Below, one piece after another: positions 5,896 to 14,418 of a DNA stretch of 16,414 nt. The position numbers were made by a program, and so were the translations under genes. Source of the DNA: an uncultured Bacteroidales bacterium. GTDB taxonomy: Bacteria > Bacteroidota > Bacteroidia > Bacteroidales > Paludibacteraceae. Under the pieces are notes generated by a model. The model had not been told where the DNA came from, did not search any database, and saw only the letters and a program-made list of their open reading frames with translations. The DNA is taken from NCBI GenBank assembly GCA_900321775.1, contig ONXE01000115.1, forward strand, positions 1 to 16,414, read 5' to 3'. How positions within the stretch are numbered: position 1 is the stretch's first letter; every line of letters starts with the position of its first letter.

Positions 5896-6369
5896 ATGAA
5901 GCGATTTTTGACCATAACTGCTCTATGCTGCATGGCCCTGTACGCCGCAGCCACACTACCTGCCGTCCCACTCAAAGATCTGAACGGCATGCCCGTCAAC
6001 ACGGCCACTCTTTCCAACAACGGCAAGCCCATGATTATCTCGTTTTGGGCAACTTGGTGCAAACCCTGCATCCGCGAACTCAAGGCCATCCACGAACTCT
6101 ACCCCGATTGGAAGCAGGAGACCGGAGTGCGCATCATCATCGTCAGCATCGACGATGCTCAAAACGCACAGAAAGTCAGGCCGTTAGTGGATGGATATGG
6201 CTGGGAGTACGATGTGCTGCTCGACCCCAATGGCGACTTCAAGCGCGCAATGAACGTGCAGTCTGTCCCTCATGTCTTCGTGCTGGACGGAAAAGGCAAT
6301 ATCATCCACAACCATTCCGGCTACACCGATGGCGCGGAAGACGAACTGTATGAACTGATTAAGAAGTGA
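5896..6369 (+). CDS. TlpA-like thioredoxin-fold protein, exported
   Basis: A 157-aa periplasmic thiol-disulfide oxidoreductase of the TlpA/ResA type. The signal peptide MKRFLTITALCCMALYAAA is followed directly by the thioredoxin fold. The active site WCKPC (residues 54-58; C55 and C58) sits after the IISFWAT strand, and the cis-proline loop is VQSVPHVFVLD (P125). The frame is open back to 5839, but that part covers the promoter and would put non-signal residues before the signal peptide, so the start is 5896. It is the first gene of the five-gene operon. Its stop (TGA) overlaps the GTG start of the next gene. It may reduce or oxidise cysteines in the CXXC lipoproteins encoded downstream; this is inferred from the neighbourhood only. 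Confidence 0.92.
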   Translation: MKRFLTITALCCMALYAAATLPAVPLKDLNGMPVNTATLSNNGKPMIISFWATWCKPCIRELKAIHELYPDWKQETGVRIIIVSIDDAQNAQKVRPLVDGYGWEYDVLLDPNGDFKRAMNVQSVPHVFVLDGKGNIIHNHSGYTDGAEDELYELIKK

Positions 6370-8075
6370 CCCATCCGCTCCGCAAATACAGCCTACTGCT
6401 CGTCCTGATTCTGTCTCACCTCTCGGGACAAGCGCAGGATTCTCTTGCCACCTCTTCCCCACAGACAGCGCAATCGTCGTGGACCGTGTCAGGTGCCATC
6501 CAGCATGAGAGCCTGTTCCCGACTGTGGACATCTCCGATGAACGAACCGCCCCGCGGCCCAAGTGGGCACTCATCGACCACCTGAGCAACACCTACGTGG
6601 ATGTGGGCGTCCGCTATGACCACCAGCGTGAGAACAAAGCTGGCTTTACGGGCTTGTCTGTTGCCACCAGAGGCGAACTGCTGGAGTGGCCTATGTTGGG
6701 CTACGAGCCGGATTTCCGAGGATACGGTATCTCACATCTGCACGTCGAATCCGACTTCAACTGGGGTAGCGTCACCATAGGTGATGTGTACGGACAGTTT
6801 GGCTCGGGACTGATTCTCAGGCTCTACGAGGATCGTTTTCTGGGCGTGGACAACGCGCTGCGAGGAGGCAAGATTGCACTTACGCCATACAAAGGCATCT
6901 TTGGCGGCAAGCAACGGCGATATTGGAGCTGCTACGAAGACCATGCTTGGGGCTGGAACTACAGTCAGGACGCGGTCATGGGCGCAAACCTGGAGTTGGA
7001 CATAGCACAATGGAGTCCCCGCATGCTCGAGGCCGGAGCCAATCTCACTTTCGGAGCAAGTTATGTGTCTAAGTATCAGGCGTTTGACACCATAATCGCA
7101 GAGACCAATTACTACTACAACGTACCCAAATGGGTCGGAGCTGGCGACCTCAGAGCCGGATTCAGCATGAAAGGTTGGAACGCCTTGCTTGAGTTCGCTT
7201 ACAAAGCCAATGACCCGGGCTTCGAGAACAACTTCTCTTTCCGCCCCGGCACAGCTTTGCTGGCTTCGCTGAGTTACTCGCGGAAAGGCTTCTCGGCTAT
7301 TGTGCAGGCCCGGCGCGCGGAGAACATGTCCTTCCGCAGCCTCCGAATGGGCTACGGCTTGTCCGGGCAAATCAACTACCTGCCGCCTTTCGCCTATCAG
7401 CATACGTACATGCTCCCCTCCCTGAATTCCTACGCTACGCAGTTGAATGGCGAATGGGCTTTCCAAGCCGAGCTGACCTACACCTGGAAGCGCAAAACAC
7501 CCATGGGCGGACGTTACGGCACGACTCTCAAGTTCCACGGGTCGCATATCCGCGGCCTGGGCCTCAAATGGGGCGACCTGCCAGAGACCTACTACACCGA
7601 CGTCCACCTGGAGCTCAACAAACGCGTGGCCAAAGACTGGTACCTGAACGCGATGTTGATGTACCAGGAGTACAACCAAACGGTAGTCGAGGGCCACGGA
7701 CCGATGGAACGAGCGATGATTGGCGTAGTGGACGTCAAATGGGCAACGAGCAAAAACGTCCAGATGCGCGCCGAACTGCAGTACCTCTTCTCGCACGAAG
7801 ACAACGGCCAGTGGATTTTCGCGCTCTACGAGTTGTCCCTTTGGAAACAACTGATGCTGTCCTTCAGCGAACTCTACTGTATCGGCCATTCCGTCGAGGC
7901 TGAAAACGAGGAAGGACACCATTTCTATAGCGCTATGGCCACTTGGCAACGCGGGTCACACCGACTCTCTGCCGGCTATGTCAAGACCTTGCCCGGATAC
8001 AACTGCTCCGGAGGGGTATGCCGCTACGTGCCCAAGCAGGAGGGCGTGATGATAACATATGATTTCACTTGGTAA
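6366..8075 (+). CDS. DUF6029-like outer-membrane protein
   Basis: A 569-aa protein with a signal peptide (LLLVLILSHLSGQAQ, cleavage near residue 24). The body is rich in alternating aromatic/polar beta-strands and ends in GVMITYDFTW, the aromatic C-terminus expected of an outer-membrane barrel. Segments such as GDVYGQFGSGLILRLYEDR and LRGGKIALTPYKGIFGGKQ resemble the Bacteroidota-specific family annotated DUF6029, whose function is unknown; I make this match from memory. The start is a GTG forming a GTGA overlap with the stop of the TlpA-like gene, which places the signal peptide correctly and indicates coupled translation. The next gene follows after 16 bp. It is presumably the outer-membrane anchor or channel of the system encoded by this operon. 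Confidence 0.8.
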   Translation: MTHPLRKYSLLLVLILSHLSGQAQDSLATSSPQTAQSSWTVSGAIQHESLFPTVDISDERTAPRPKWALIDHLSNTYVDVGVRYDHQRENKAGFTGLSVATRGELLEWPMLGYEPDFRGYGISHLHVESDFNWGSVTIGDVYGQFGSGLILRLYEDRFLGVDNALRGGKIALTPYKGIFGGKQRRYWSCYEDHAWGWNYSQDAVMGANLELDIAQWSPRMLEAGANLTFGASYVSKYQAFDTIIAETNYYYNVPKWVGAGDLRAGFSMKGWNALLEFAYKANDPGFENNFSFRPGTALLASLSYSRKGFSAIVQARRAENMSFRSLRMGYGLSGQINYLPPFAYQHTYMLPSLNSYATQLNGEWAFQAELTYTWKRKTPMGGRYGTTLKFHGSHIRGLGLKWGDLPETYYTDVHLELNKRVAKDWYLNAMLMYQEYNQTVVEGHGPMERAMIGVVDVKWATSKNVQMRAELQYLFSHEDNGQWIFALYELSLWKQLMLSFSELYCIGHSVEAENEEGHHFYSAMATWQRGSHRLSAGYVKTLPGYNCSGGVCRYVPKQEGVMITYDFTW

Positions 8076-8091
8076 ACAACCAATCAGACCG

Positions 8092-8940
8092 ATGAGGCTT
8101 ATCAAACATATTGTCATGGCATTGGCGTTGCTGCTTGCCGGTTGTCAGGTCATTCCTGAAGACCAGCAGTTGTTGCCGTTGCCGTCAGCCAAGCCCGTGT
8201 CCAACGCACTTCTCATCGAGTTCACAGGCTTCCTCTGCGTCAATTGCCCCACAGCAGCCGAGGAAGCGCACAGTCTGCTCACGGAGTACCCCGACAACCT
8301 GGTAGTCGTGGCGATGCACCCTGCCCACAACCACTTCACGCAGACTGGGAAACCCGAGTACGACTACACTTGCCCCGAGGCCAACGATTATTACCGGTAC
8401 TTCGGCGGAACAGCCGTCACACCTTTCCCCACGGGCGTTGTGGACATGCAGCAAGGATGGCTGGAATACCCGTCCTGGGGAACGATGGTGCGCATGTCTG
8501 TTCTGGACAAAAAGAGCGGGCATCTGATAGTGAACATCACGGATATCAACGAGCAGCAGCGCAGTTTCCACGTCTCAGCCTCCGTTTTCGTGGATGAACC
8601 GGCTGATGAGTGGATAGACAGAGAAATGCAAATTGAGGTGATGCTTTGGCTTGTGGCCGACAGCGTTTCCGGAGCACAGATGATGCCGGACGGAAGCACC
8701 AACCTCTCCTACACCCATCGTCATATGCTCAGGGCAAGTCTCTTTGACAACCCTTGGGGCACGTACCCCGTAATAGTCGCAGGAACAGAATGCCGCGTCG
8801 CTCATTTCGACTACGTGGTCTCCGACACCATAGGCGGACAGATTCTACCGCTCGACAGATACTCCGTTGTAGCCGTGCTTATGGACCCGAACACCCCGCA
8901 AACAATGCTGGATGTTAAACAGATAAAACTACAAAACTAA
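8092..8940 (+). CDS. Omp28-like lipoprotein with thioredoxin-type CXXC
   Basis: A 282-aa lipoprotein (MRLIKHIVMALALLLAGC, lipobox C18). The start at 8092 is preferred over the in-frame ATG at 8059, which would overlap the previous gene and precede the signal with 11 polar residues. The N-terminal half has a thioredoxin-like layout: strand LLIEFTGFLCVNCP with C49 and C52, then HPAHNHF, then a proline-rich loop TAVTPFPTGVVD (107-118) in the place of the cis-Pro loop. A beta-sandwich-like C-terminal half follows. This arrangement is that of the Omp28-related Bacteroidota family. C94 (YTCPEAN) is an additional cysteine. The next gene begins 5 bp downstream. Redox activity is plausible but not demonstrated for the family. 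Confidence 0.8.
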   Translation: MRLIKHIVMALALLLAGCQVIPEDQQLLPLPSAKPVSNALLIEFTGFLCVNCPTAAEEAHSLLTEYPDNLVVVAMHPAHNHFTQTGKPEYDYTCPEANDYYRYFGGTAVTPFPTGVVDMQQGWLEYPSWGTMVRMSVLDKKSGHLIVNITDINEQQRSFHVSASVFVDEPADEWIDREMQIEVMLWLVADSVSGAQMMPDGSTNLSYTHRHMLRASLFDNPWGTYPVIVAGTECRVAHFDYVVSDTIGGQILPLDRYSVVAVLMDPNTPQTMLDVKQIKLQN

Positions 8941-8945
8941 CGATA

Positions 8946-9479
8946 ATGAAAGCATTTTCAACTTTACACATTTCCAAATCAACAAATCTCCTCATTTTCG
9001 CTCTGCTGATGATGAGTTTTTCGGCCTGCAACAACAAGCCAACACCTCCTCCCGTTCCCGAAGATCCCGAGATTGACGACCCGACGGTTCCCTCTTCTAT
9101 GAAACTGTTTGTCAATGGAGTAGGCGAGATTACGGGAGACCGAACCATCACCCTTTACGAGGCCGAAGAACAGTTGAGTGGCAAGATGCAGATGGCCCTG
9201 GACGGCACGATTGAAGGAGCGGAAAAAGTGCGTGTAATCGTAACCCGTTCCGTTGCCGGACGCGAGGACGAACTCTGTGCGCTGGGTACCTGTGCACCCG
9301 GAGACGGCCAGCCGGAACAAGTCTTCAACTTCCACGTAGTCAGCGACTCGCACACCTGGTTCGCTCATTACACACTTCCCGACTCGGGAGACGCCAAATA
9401 CACAGTCAACTATAAGTTTATCAACTACAGCCGCGTGATTACCCTCACCGTGGTTTATGATTATCAACAACTCGATTAA
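8946..9479 (+). CDS. Small lipoprotein with a conserved-looking cysteine pair
   Basis: A 177-aa lipoprotein (LLIFALLMMSFSAC, lipobox C28) followed by a Pro/Glu/Asp-rich linker (31-50). The body is a compact, probably all-beta domain beginning SMKLFVNGVGEI. Apart from the lipidated one, only two cysteines occur in the mature protein, in CALGTCAPGDG (C111 and C116). That invites a disulfide that could be a substrate of the CXXC proteins encoded on both sides. Short lipoproteins with a C-x(3-4)-G-x-C-type loop accompany Omp28-like genes in some Bacteroidota as I recall; I cannot give a family name. It sits 5 bp after one Omp28-like gene and 2 bp before another, so it is firmly within the operon. 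Confidence 0.75.
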   Translation: MKAFSTLHISKSTNLLIFALLMMSFSACNNKPTPPPVPEDPEIDDPTVPSSMKLFVNGVGEITGDRTITLYEAEEQLSGKMQMALDGTIEGAEKVRVIVTRSVAGREDELCALGTCAPGDGQPEQVFNFHVVSDSHTWFAHYTLPDSGDAKYTVNYKFINYSRVITLTVVYDYQQLD

Positions 9480-9481
9480 AT

Positions 9482-10534
9482 ATGAAGAAGTATTATCTTT
9501 TGCTTGCCCTGACAAGCCTTTTGTTCGCTTGTAAGCCCGGTGGTGAGACTCCCGATCCCGAAGGTACCACCTATCCGCGCATGCAACTCATCGAACATTT
9601 CACGGGCGAGACTTGCGGTTATTGTCCTTATGGTATGAACCTGATTAACGAAGTCTATTCACAGAACCCTGACGGATATGCGTGGGTTAGCAACCATACC
9701 TATGGCACGGATGAATATACGGCTCAAGGGTCGTATGCCATTGCAAAGAAACTGGGCGTGACGGGTGCACCCGCAGTGTCACTCAACCGCGAGAAACTGG
9801 ATGGCGAGCTTAATTACCACCCCTATTATCTGGCAGCTATGGCCCAGAAGCAAGCTACGACGGCCACATCGACAGTGAGCCTGAGCCGCACTTACGACCC
9901 GGCTACGCGTGAGCTCAAGATTACGGCTTCAGGCAAGACCTCCGAGACCGACATCGACAGTGTTATGCTCACTGTTGCCGTGACAGAAAGCGGTATGGTG
10001 GGCCCGCAGGCTGACAATATGTCCTCCTGGGCGGGATGGAAGAAGTTCCGCCATACCCACGCTGTGCGCGTCTATGCAACAAAAGCCATGGGCGATGGGG
10101 CTGTGATGAAGAACCGCACTTTCCGCAAGGAATATACTGTCACGCTCGCCGACAACTGGGTGGCCGACAACTGCGAGATAGTAGCCTGGATTACCAAGAA
10201 CAACACCAACTGGCCAGTACTGAATGCGGCCAAACTGCCCGTTGTGGAAGGCACCAAGGGCGGCGAGGATATTCTCTACGAAGGTATTGAAGAGTACCCC
10301 GTTCCCGAAACTTATCCCGAGCAAGGTGCGCCCAACCTGGAGAGCACGCTCACCACATGCGAGGCTTATAGTACCGATTATTCCGACTTTACTGTGGTGT
10401 ACCTGGTGTTGTGCAACCCGTCAGCAACATCAAGATGTTTGCCTACACCGAGCTGTACCTGCTTGCTGCGCCGGGCAGTACAACACTTCCCGTCGGCACC
10501 TATACCTTCAAGGACGAAGCTCAGGCCGGCGTAG
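9482..10534 (+). CDS. Omp28-like CXXC lipoprotein, main part (frameshifted at 3' end)
   Basis: The lipoprotein signal MKKYYLLLALTSLLFAC (lipobox C17) is followed by a thioredoxin-like Omp28 domain. MQLIEHFTGETCGYCPYG carries the CXXC (C45, C48), and KKLGVTGAPAVSLNR (89-103) forms the cis-Pro-type loop. A beta-sandwich region follows (about 120-270), including HTHAVRV. Up to about residue 302 (YSDFTVVY) the protein is normal. The remaining ~48 residues in this frame (Cys/Arg/Ser-rich, e.g. SCTCLLRRAVQ) look non-biological, while a sensible continuation exists in another frame from about 10390 on. A single-base deletion (or 2-base insertion) near 10390-10410 explains this. The full protein would be about 440 aa. 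No slippery heptamer is visible, so programmed frameshifting is unlikely; real inactivation and sequencing error both remain possible. Confidence 0.8.
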   Translation: MKKYYLLLALTSLLFACKPGGETPDPEGTTYPRMQLIEHFTGETCGYCPYGMNLINEVYSQNPDGYAWVSNHTYGTDEYTAQGSYAIAKKLGVTGAPAVSLNREKLDGELNYHPYYLAAMAQKQATTATSTVSLSRTYDPATRELKITASGKTSETDIDSVMLTVAVTESGMVGPQADNMSSWAGWKKFRHTHAVRVYATKAMGDGAVMKNRTFRKEYTVTLADNWVADNCEIVAWITKNNTNWPVLNAAKLPVVEGTKGGEDILYEGIEEYPVPETYPEQGAPNLESTLTTCEAYSTDYSDFTVVYLVLCNPSATSRCLPTPSCTCLLRRAVQHFPSAPIPSRTKLRPA

Positions 10535-10806
10535 GAGATGCCATCGCCGGTTTCCGTAACGACGAGGCCCACACTATCGACGGATCCCAGTTCCTCTGGA
10601 TATACAAGAGTGGCTCGAGCTTCTATCAGGGACGTCAATGGATGTTGGTTAGCGGCAACATAGTGGTTACCGGTGAGGGCGTGGAAATTGCAGGCACGAC
10701 CAAGAACGGCAACCCCGTACATGCCACCTACACCGGACCCGTCACCCTGAAAAAAACAGCCGGAGCGCCCCAGCGTATTCTTAAACAGCCGGAGCAGAGT
10801 TTGTAA
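10411..10806 (+). pseudogene. C-terminal part of the frameshifted Omp28-like protein
   Basis: This frame encodes about 131 residues that continue the protein of the preceding entry: VQPVSNIKMFAYTELYLLAA, then FKDEAQAGVGDAIAGFRNDEAHT, and a beta-rich end terminating in QPEQSL. It has no signal peptide, no start of its own beyond a GTG at 10411, and lies entirely within the 3' end of the gene, overlapping the nonsense tail of the other frame. The sensible frame extends back to about 10390 (PGVVQP), so the break lies just before. It is not an independent gene. Confidence 0.7.
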
Positions 10807-10821
10807 TTTCAGACCCCGGCC

Positions 10822-10844
10822 AAATGGTAAATATTGCCATTTTT
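10822..10844 (+). terminator. Weak hairpin after the Omp28 operon
   Basis: AAATGG (10822-10827) pairs with CCATTT (10837-10842), extended by a T-G and two A-T pairs to a 9-bp stem with a 3-nt loop, and followed by two more T residues. It lies 16 bp after the last codon of the operon. The stem is AT-rich and the T tract short, so it is a weak terminator at best. Confidence 0.4.
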
Positions 10845-10859
10845 GGGCATAAAATGTAG

Positions 10860-10918
10860 AAAAACTGACGTTATTTGTGTAAAATCTGCAAAAGATTTGC
10901 ACGCGTCAGTTTTTTTTT
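10860..10918 (+). terminator. Terminator-like long hairpin overlapping the susC promoter
   Basis: AAAAACTGACG (10860-10870) is perfectly complementary to CGTCAGTTTTT (10904-10914) and runs into a tract of nine T (10910-10918). The loop contains a second stem, AAATCT (10882-10887) with AGATTT (10893-10898). The T tract suits intrinsic termination of the upstream operon, although the 33-nt loop is long. The -33 element of the next promoter lies within the hairpin. Confidence 0.5.
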
Positions 10919-10927
10919 GTACCTTTG
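10896..10927 (+). promoter_or_regulatory. Bacteroidota -33/-7 promoter for the SusC/SusD operon
   Basis: TTTG (10896-10899), a 20-bp spacer, then TACCTTTG (10920-10927). The start codon is at 10971, leaving a leader of roughly 40 nt. The sequence from the -7 box on (tacctttgcacc) is shared with the promoter at 5862. Confidence 0.8.
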
Positions 10928-10970
10928 CACCCAAAATCATTAATACGCATAATAACCAACAAACACAAAC

Positions 10971-13900
10971 ATGATGAATAACACAAGGTTTTTCCGCTTA
11001 ATGGCACTGAGTTGTGTGATGCTGCTTGCATCATTGGCCCAGGCAAAAGTCATTAAAGGCGTGGTAACGGACCAGACCGGAGAAACGGTCATTTCCGCTT
11101 CAGTCGTTGTGAAAGGTACTACCGTGGGTACGGTGACCGACTTTGACGGTAACTATACTTTGGATGTACCTGACGACGCAACCATTTTGGTTTTTTCTTA
11201 CATCGGTCTTCAGACCCAGGAGGTTCCTATCAAGGGCGACGTGATCAACGTAACGCTCAGCGAGAACTCCGAGGTTCTGGAAGAAGTGGTCGTAACGGGT
11301 TACGGCACAACCAAGAAACGTGACTTGGTAACGTCGGTGGCTTCTGTTGGCGCTGACCAAATCAAGGACGTGCCCGTAACAACGGCTGCCGAGGCCCTGC
11401 AAGGCAAACTGTCGGGTGTGTCGGTTACGACTACCGAGGGCGCTCCCGACGCTGAGGTCAAGATCCGTGTCCGTGGCGGTAGTTCGCTTACCCAGTCTTC
11501 CGACCCGTTGTATATAGTGGACGGTTTCCCCGTTTCGTCTATCTCGGATATTGCGCCGGGCGACATCGCCTCAATGGACGTACTCAAGGACGCCGCGGCT
11601 ACGGCTATCTACGGTGCCCAGGGCGCTAACGGTGTAATCATCATCACCACCAAGGATACCAAGGCTGATGGCGACAAGATGCAGATCCATCTGGACTATA
11701 CCGGTTACATGGGCTGGCGTCATATTGCCAAGAAGTACAAGATGATGAACAACGAGGACTACCTCCGTATGGCCTACGAGTATGCCTATCTCGCCGACAA
11801 TGGCTCGGACGAGAAGATGTTGGCCAACTTCTACAAGTACTATGACCCGCAGTACAATGCCGAGGCCAAGACGCATGGTACGCTTACCAGTGTCCTCGAC
11901 TACTGGAACCAGAAAGACTGCATCGACTGGCAGGAGGAGACCTTTGGCGGAAACCACCTCAACTCCAACCACAACATCAGCGTGAGCGGTGGTATGAAGA
12001 ACGCCAATTTCAGCCTGTCCTACAATCGCATCGATGACGAGTCCATCATGTACGGCTCCAATTTCAGCCGCAACAACCTCTCTTTCAAGACCAAATTCAA
12101 TCCTATCAAAGACCTGACTATTCAGGCTTCGGTTCGATACAGCAATACCAACGTGCTCGGCGCGGGAACCAACTCGGCTGAAGATGCCGGTTCCAGCAGT
12201 GAGGGCCGTCTGCGTAACGCCACTTCTTTCGTGCCCCTGGAGGGTATCGAGGTTGTGCTCAAAGAGAGCGAGGATGATACCGACCTCGGTAATATCTACA
12301 ACCCCATCATCGCTATCGATGACAGCTACAAGAAGAAAGTGGACAACAAACTGACGATGAACGGTAGTGTCAGCTATAAGTTCCTCAAGCATTTCCGCGT
12401 GAAAGCTGAGATTGGTTACGAGATTCGCAACCGCGTACAGGACCGTTACTATGGCCCGACCACTTACTACTCCCGCGCCGGAGACGGTATGGCCGGTGCA
12501 GGTGCTTCCGGCTTTGGTAACACCGTTTCGACCACTGACCAGACTTCGCGCTTCAAGGAAACCAACACCTTCGAGTATTTCCAGAAGTTCGACGGCAACG
12601 CTCACGACGTGAGCATCCTGGTGGGTGAAGAGCAGATCATCAACAAAGGTGAGTTGCGTACCGTGTATGCCTATGGCTACGATCCCGAGTTGGGCGGCCC
12701 CGCTATCTTCAACTTGCAAGGCCTGGCCAGCAGTACTACCGGCCCCAACAGCGCCAATATCAAGAACTACGTGGACCCCACCGACAACATGTTGTCGTTC
12801 TTTGCGCGCGCCAATTATAATTATATGGGTCGTTACTACGTGACCGGAACGTTCCGCGCTGACGGCTCGTCGCGTTTCGCTAAGGGCAACCAGTGGGGAT
12901 TCTTCCCCTCCTTGGCTGTGGCTTGGCGTATGATTGACGAGGAATGGATGGAGAAAGCACAGAGCTGGATGTCTAACATGAAGTTCCGTTTATCCTACGG
13001 TTCGGTTGGTAACAACAACGTCGATCTGGGCTACCTGCACTTCAACTACCTCGCTTCGCCTTCGTCCTACATGCAGGGCATGGGTACCATCCTTGTGGAC
13101 GGCGCCAACGGTACGAGCTCGCAGCTGATTGCTGCCAACTCTGCCCTGAAATGGGAGACCACCATTACCCGTGACTTCGGTATCGACTACGGCTTCTTCA
13201 ACGAGCGTTTGAGCGGTGCCATCGATTTGTATTGGAACAACACCAAGGACCTGATCCTTCGCTATGCGTTGGCTACCGGCGGCTACGGCTACCAATACCG
13301 CAACATCGGTTCTACCGATAACAAGGGTATCGAGTTCTCCATCAAGGGCGTCATCCTGGACAAGAAAACCAAGAATATCAGTTACGGCCTGACTGTGGAT
13401 GCCAATATCTCCTTCAACAAGAACACCGTGACCGACCTGGGTGGCATGGACAGCTACATGATTTCGTCCGGCTGCTTCAGCTCTTACTACGGCTCGCCGT
13501 ATGAGTTCAAACTGACCAAAGGCTCGGCTGTAGGGGATGTTTACGGCTACAAGACCAACGGCTGGTGGAAAGCATCGGACTTCGCTACCTACGACAAGGG
13601 TAGTGCCCGTGTAACCGGTGGCTGGCTGGACGAGAACGGAGAGCGTATCGCTACTCCTCTCGGTGACGCTATGCCGGGTATGCCTAAGATTGAGAAGAAC
13701 GTCGATACCGATGGCGATGGCGTGATGGACGACTACGAGATGGTCAAGATTGGTAACACCCTGCCTGTGGCTACGGGCGGTTTCAACCTGAACTTCTTTG
13801 TAGGCGGTGAGAAGTGGGGTAAGGTAGATTTCGCTGCCAACTTCACCTACAGCATCGGCAACGATGTAGTGAACATGACCGGTCTGGACTACTCTACGGT

Positions 13901-14390
13901 TTGCTCTTCCACCAAGAACCGCAACCTCTTGGCTGCTTACGGTTATGGCCAGCGCTACTCGCTCTTCGACGAGAAAGGCACCTTTATGCCTCTGGACAAT
14001 GTGGTCATGACCGGCAACCAGATTACCGGTGATGAGTTCGTCAAGATGGCCATGCGCGTGGATGAAGCCAACGCAGGAGCCAAGGTGGCTAACCCCTATT
14101 GCAACACTCCCGTCCTGCTGGACACCTATGTGGAGGACGCTTCTTTCCTGCGCCTGAGCTCTATCAACCTGGGCTATACCCTAGCTTCCAAATGGACCAA
14201 GAAAGCGCATATCAGCAACCTCCGCATCTTCTTCTCCTCGAGCAACCTGTTCTGCGTAAGCAAGTACTCGGGCCTCGATCCTGAAGTGGATACGCGCAGC
14301 AAGAACAACCCGCTGGCTGTAGGCGTCGATTTCTCGGCATTCCCCAAGAGCCGCTCGTTCAACTTTGGCGTGAACCTCAGCTTTGAATAA
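10971..14390 (+). CDS. SusC/RagA-type TonB-dependent outer-membrane transporter
   Basis: A 1139-aa transporter that, with the SusD-type lipoprotein encoded next, imports glycans or peptides across the outer membrane using TonB energy. The domain order is typical: signal peptide (1-25, ending LAQA); carboxypeptidase-D-like regulatory domain (27-100: KGVVTDQTGETV, TDFDGNYTL); TonB-box-like segment LEEVVVTGYG (103-112); plug domain (about 115-227: VRGGSSL, PLYIVDGFP, LKDAAATAIYGAQGANGVI); then a long beta-barrel ending NFGVNLSFE. A DTDGDGVMDD motif (912-921) is the acidic loop commonly present in this family. Length is usual and no frame breaks are visible. The start could be either of the two first Met codons. 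There is no SusR-like, ECF sigma/anti-sigma or N-terminal signalling domain, so its regulation is not visible here. Confidence 0.96.
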   Translation: MMNNTRFFRLMALSCVMLLASLAQAKVIKGVVTDQTGETVISASVVVKGTTVGTVTDFDGNYTLDVPDDATILVFSYIGLQTQEVPIKGDVINVTLSENSEVLEEVVVTGYGTTKKRDLVTSVASVGADQIKDVPVTTAAEALQGKLSGVSVTTTEGAPDAEVKIRVRGGSSLTQSSDPLYIVDGFPVSSISDIAPGDIASMDVLKDAAATAIYGAQGANGVIIITTKDTKADGDKMQIHLDYTGYMGWRHIAKKYKMMNNEDYLRMAYEYAYLADNGSDEKMLANFYKYYDPQYNAEAKTHGTLTSVLDYWNQKDCIDWQEETFGGNHLNSNHNISVSGGMKNANFSLSYNRIDDESIMYGSNFSRNNLSFKTKFNPIKDLTIQASVRYSNTNVLGAGTNSAEDAGSSSEGRLRNATSFVPLEGIEVVLKESEDDTDLGNIYNPIIAIDDSYKKKVDNKLTMNGSVSYKFLKHFRVKAEIGYEIRNRVQDRYYGPTTYYSRAGDGMAGAGASGFGNTVSTTDQTSRFKETNTFEYFQKFDGNAHDVSILVGEEQIINKGELRTVYAYGYDPELGGPAIFNLQGLASSTTGPNSANIKNYVDPTDNMLSFFARANYNYMGRYYVTGTFRADGSSRFAKGNQWGFFPSLAVAWRMIDEEWMEKAQSWMSNMKFRLSYGSVGNNNVDLGYLHFNYLASPSSYMQGMGTILVDGANGTSSQLIAANSALKWETTITRDFGIDYGFFNERLSGAIDLYWNNTKDLILRYALATGGYGYQYRNIGSTDNKGIEFSIKGVILDKKTKNISYGLTVDANISFNKNTVTDLGGMDSYMISSGCFSSYYGSPYEFKLTKGSAVGDVYGYKTNGWWKASDFATYDKGSARVTGGWLDENGERIATPLGDAMPGMPKIEKNVDTDGDGVMDDYEMVKIGNTLPVATGGFNLNFFVGGEKWGKVDFAANFTYSIGNDVVNMTGLDYSTVCSSTKNRNLLAAYGYGQRYSLFDEKGTFMPLDNVVMTGNQITGDEFVKMAMRVDEANAGAKVANPYCNTPVLLDTYVEDASFLRLSSINLGYTLASKWTKKAHISNLRIFFSSSNLFCVSKYSGLDPEVDTRSKNNPLAVGVDFSAFPKSRSFNFGVNLSFE

Positions 14391-14418
14391 GCAAATGGAA
14401 CTAAGAACAAAGATTTAA

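Noticed and set aside
10385..10415. Programmed ribosomal frameshift in the Omp28-like gene
   Set aside because: No X-XXY-YYZ slippery sequence and no clear downstream structure. Simple mutation or sequencing error explains it better.
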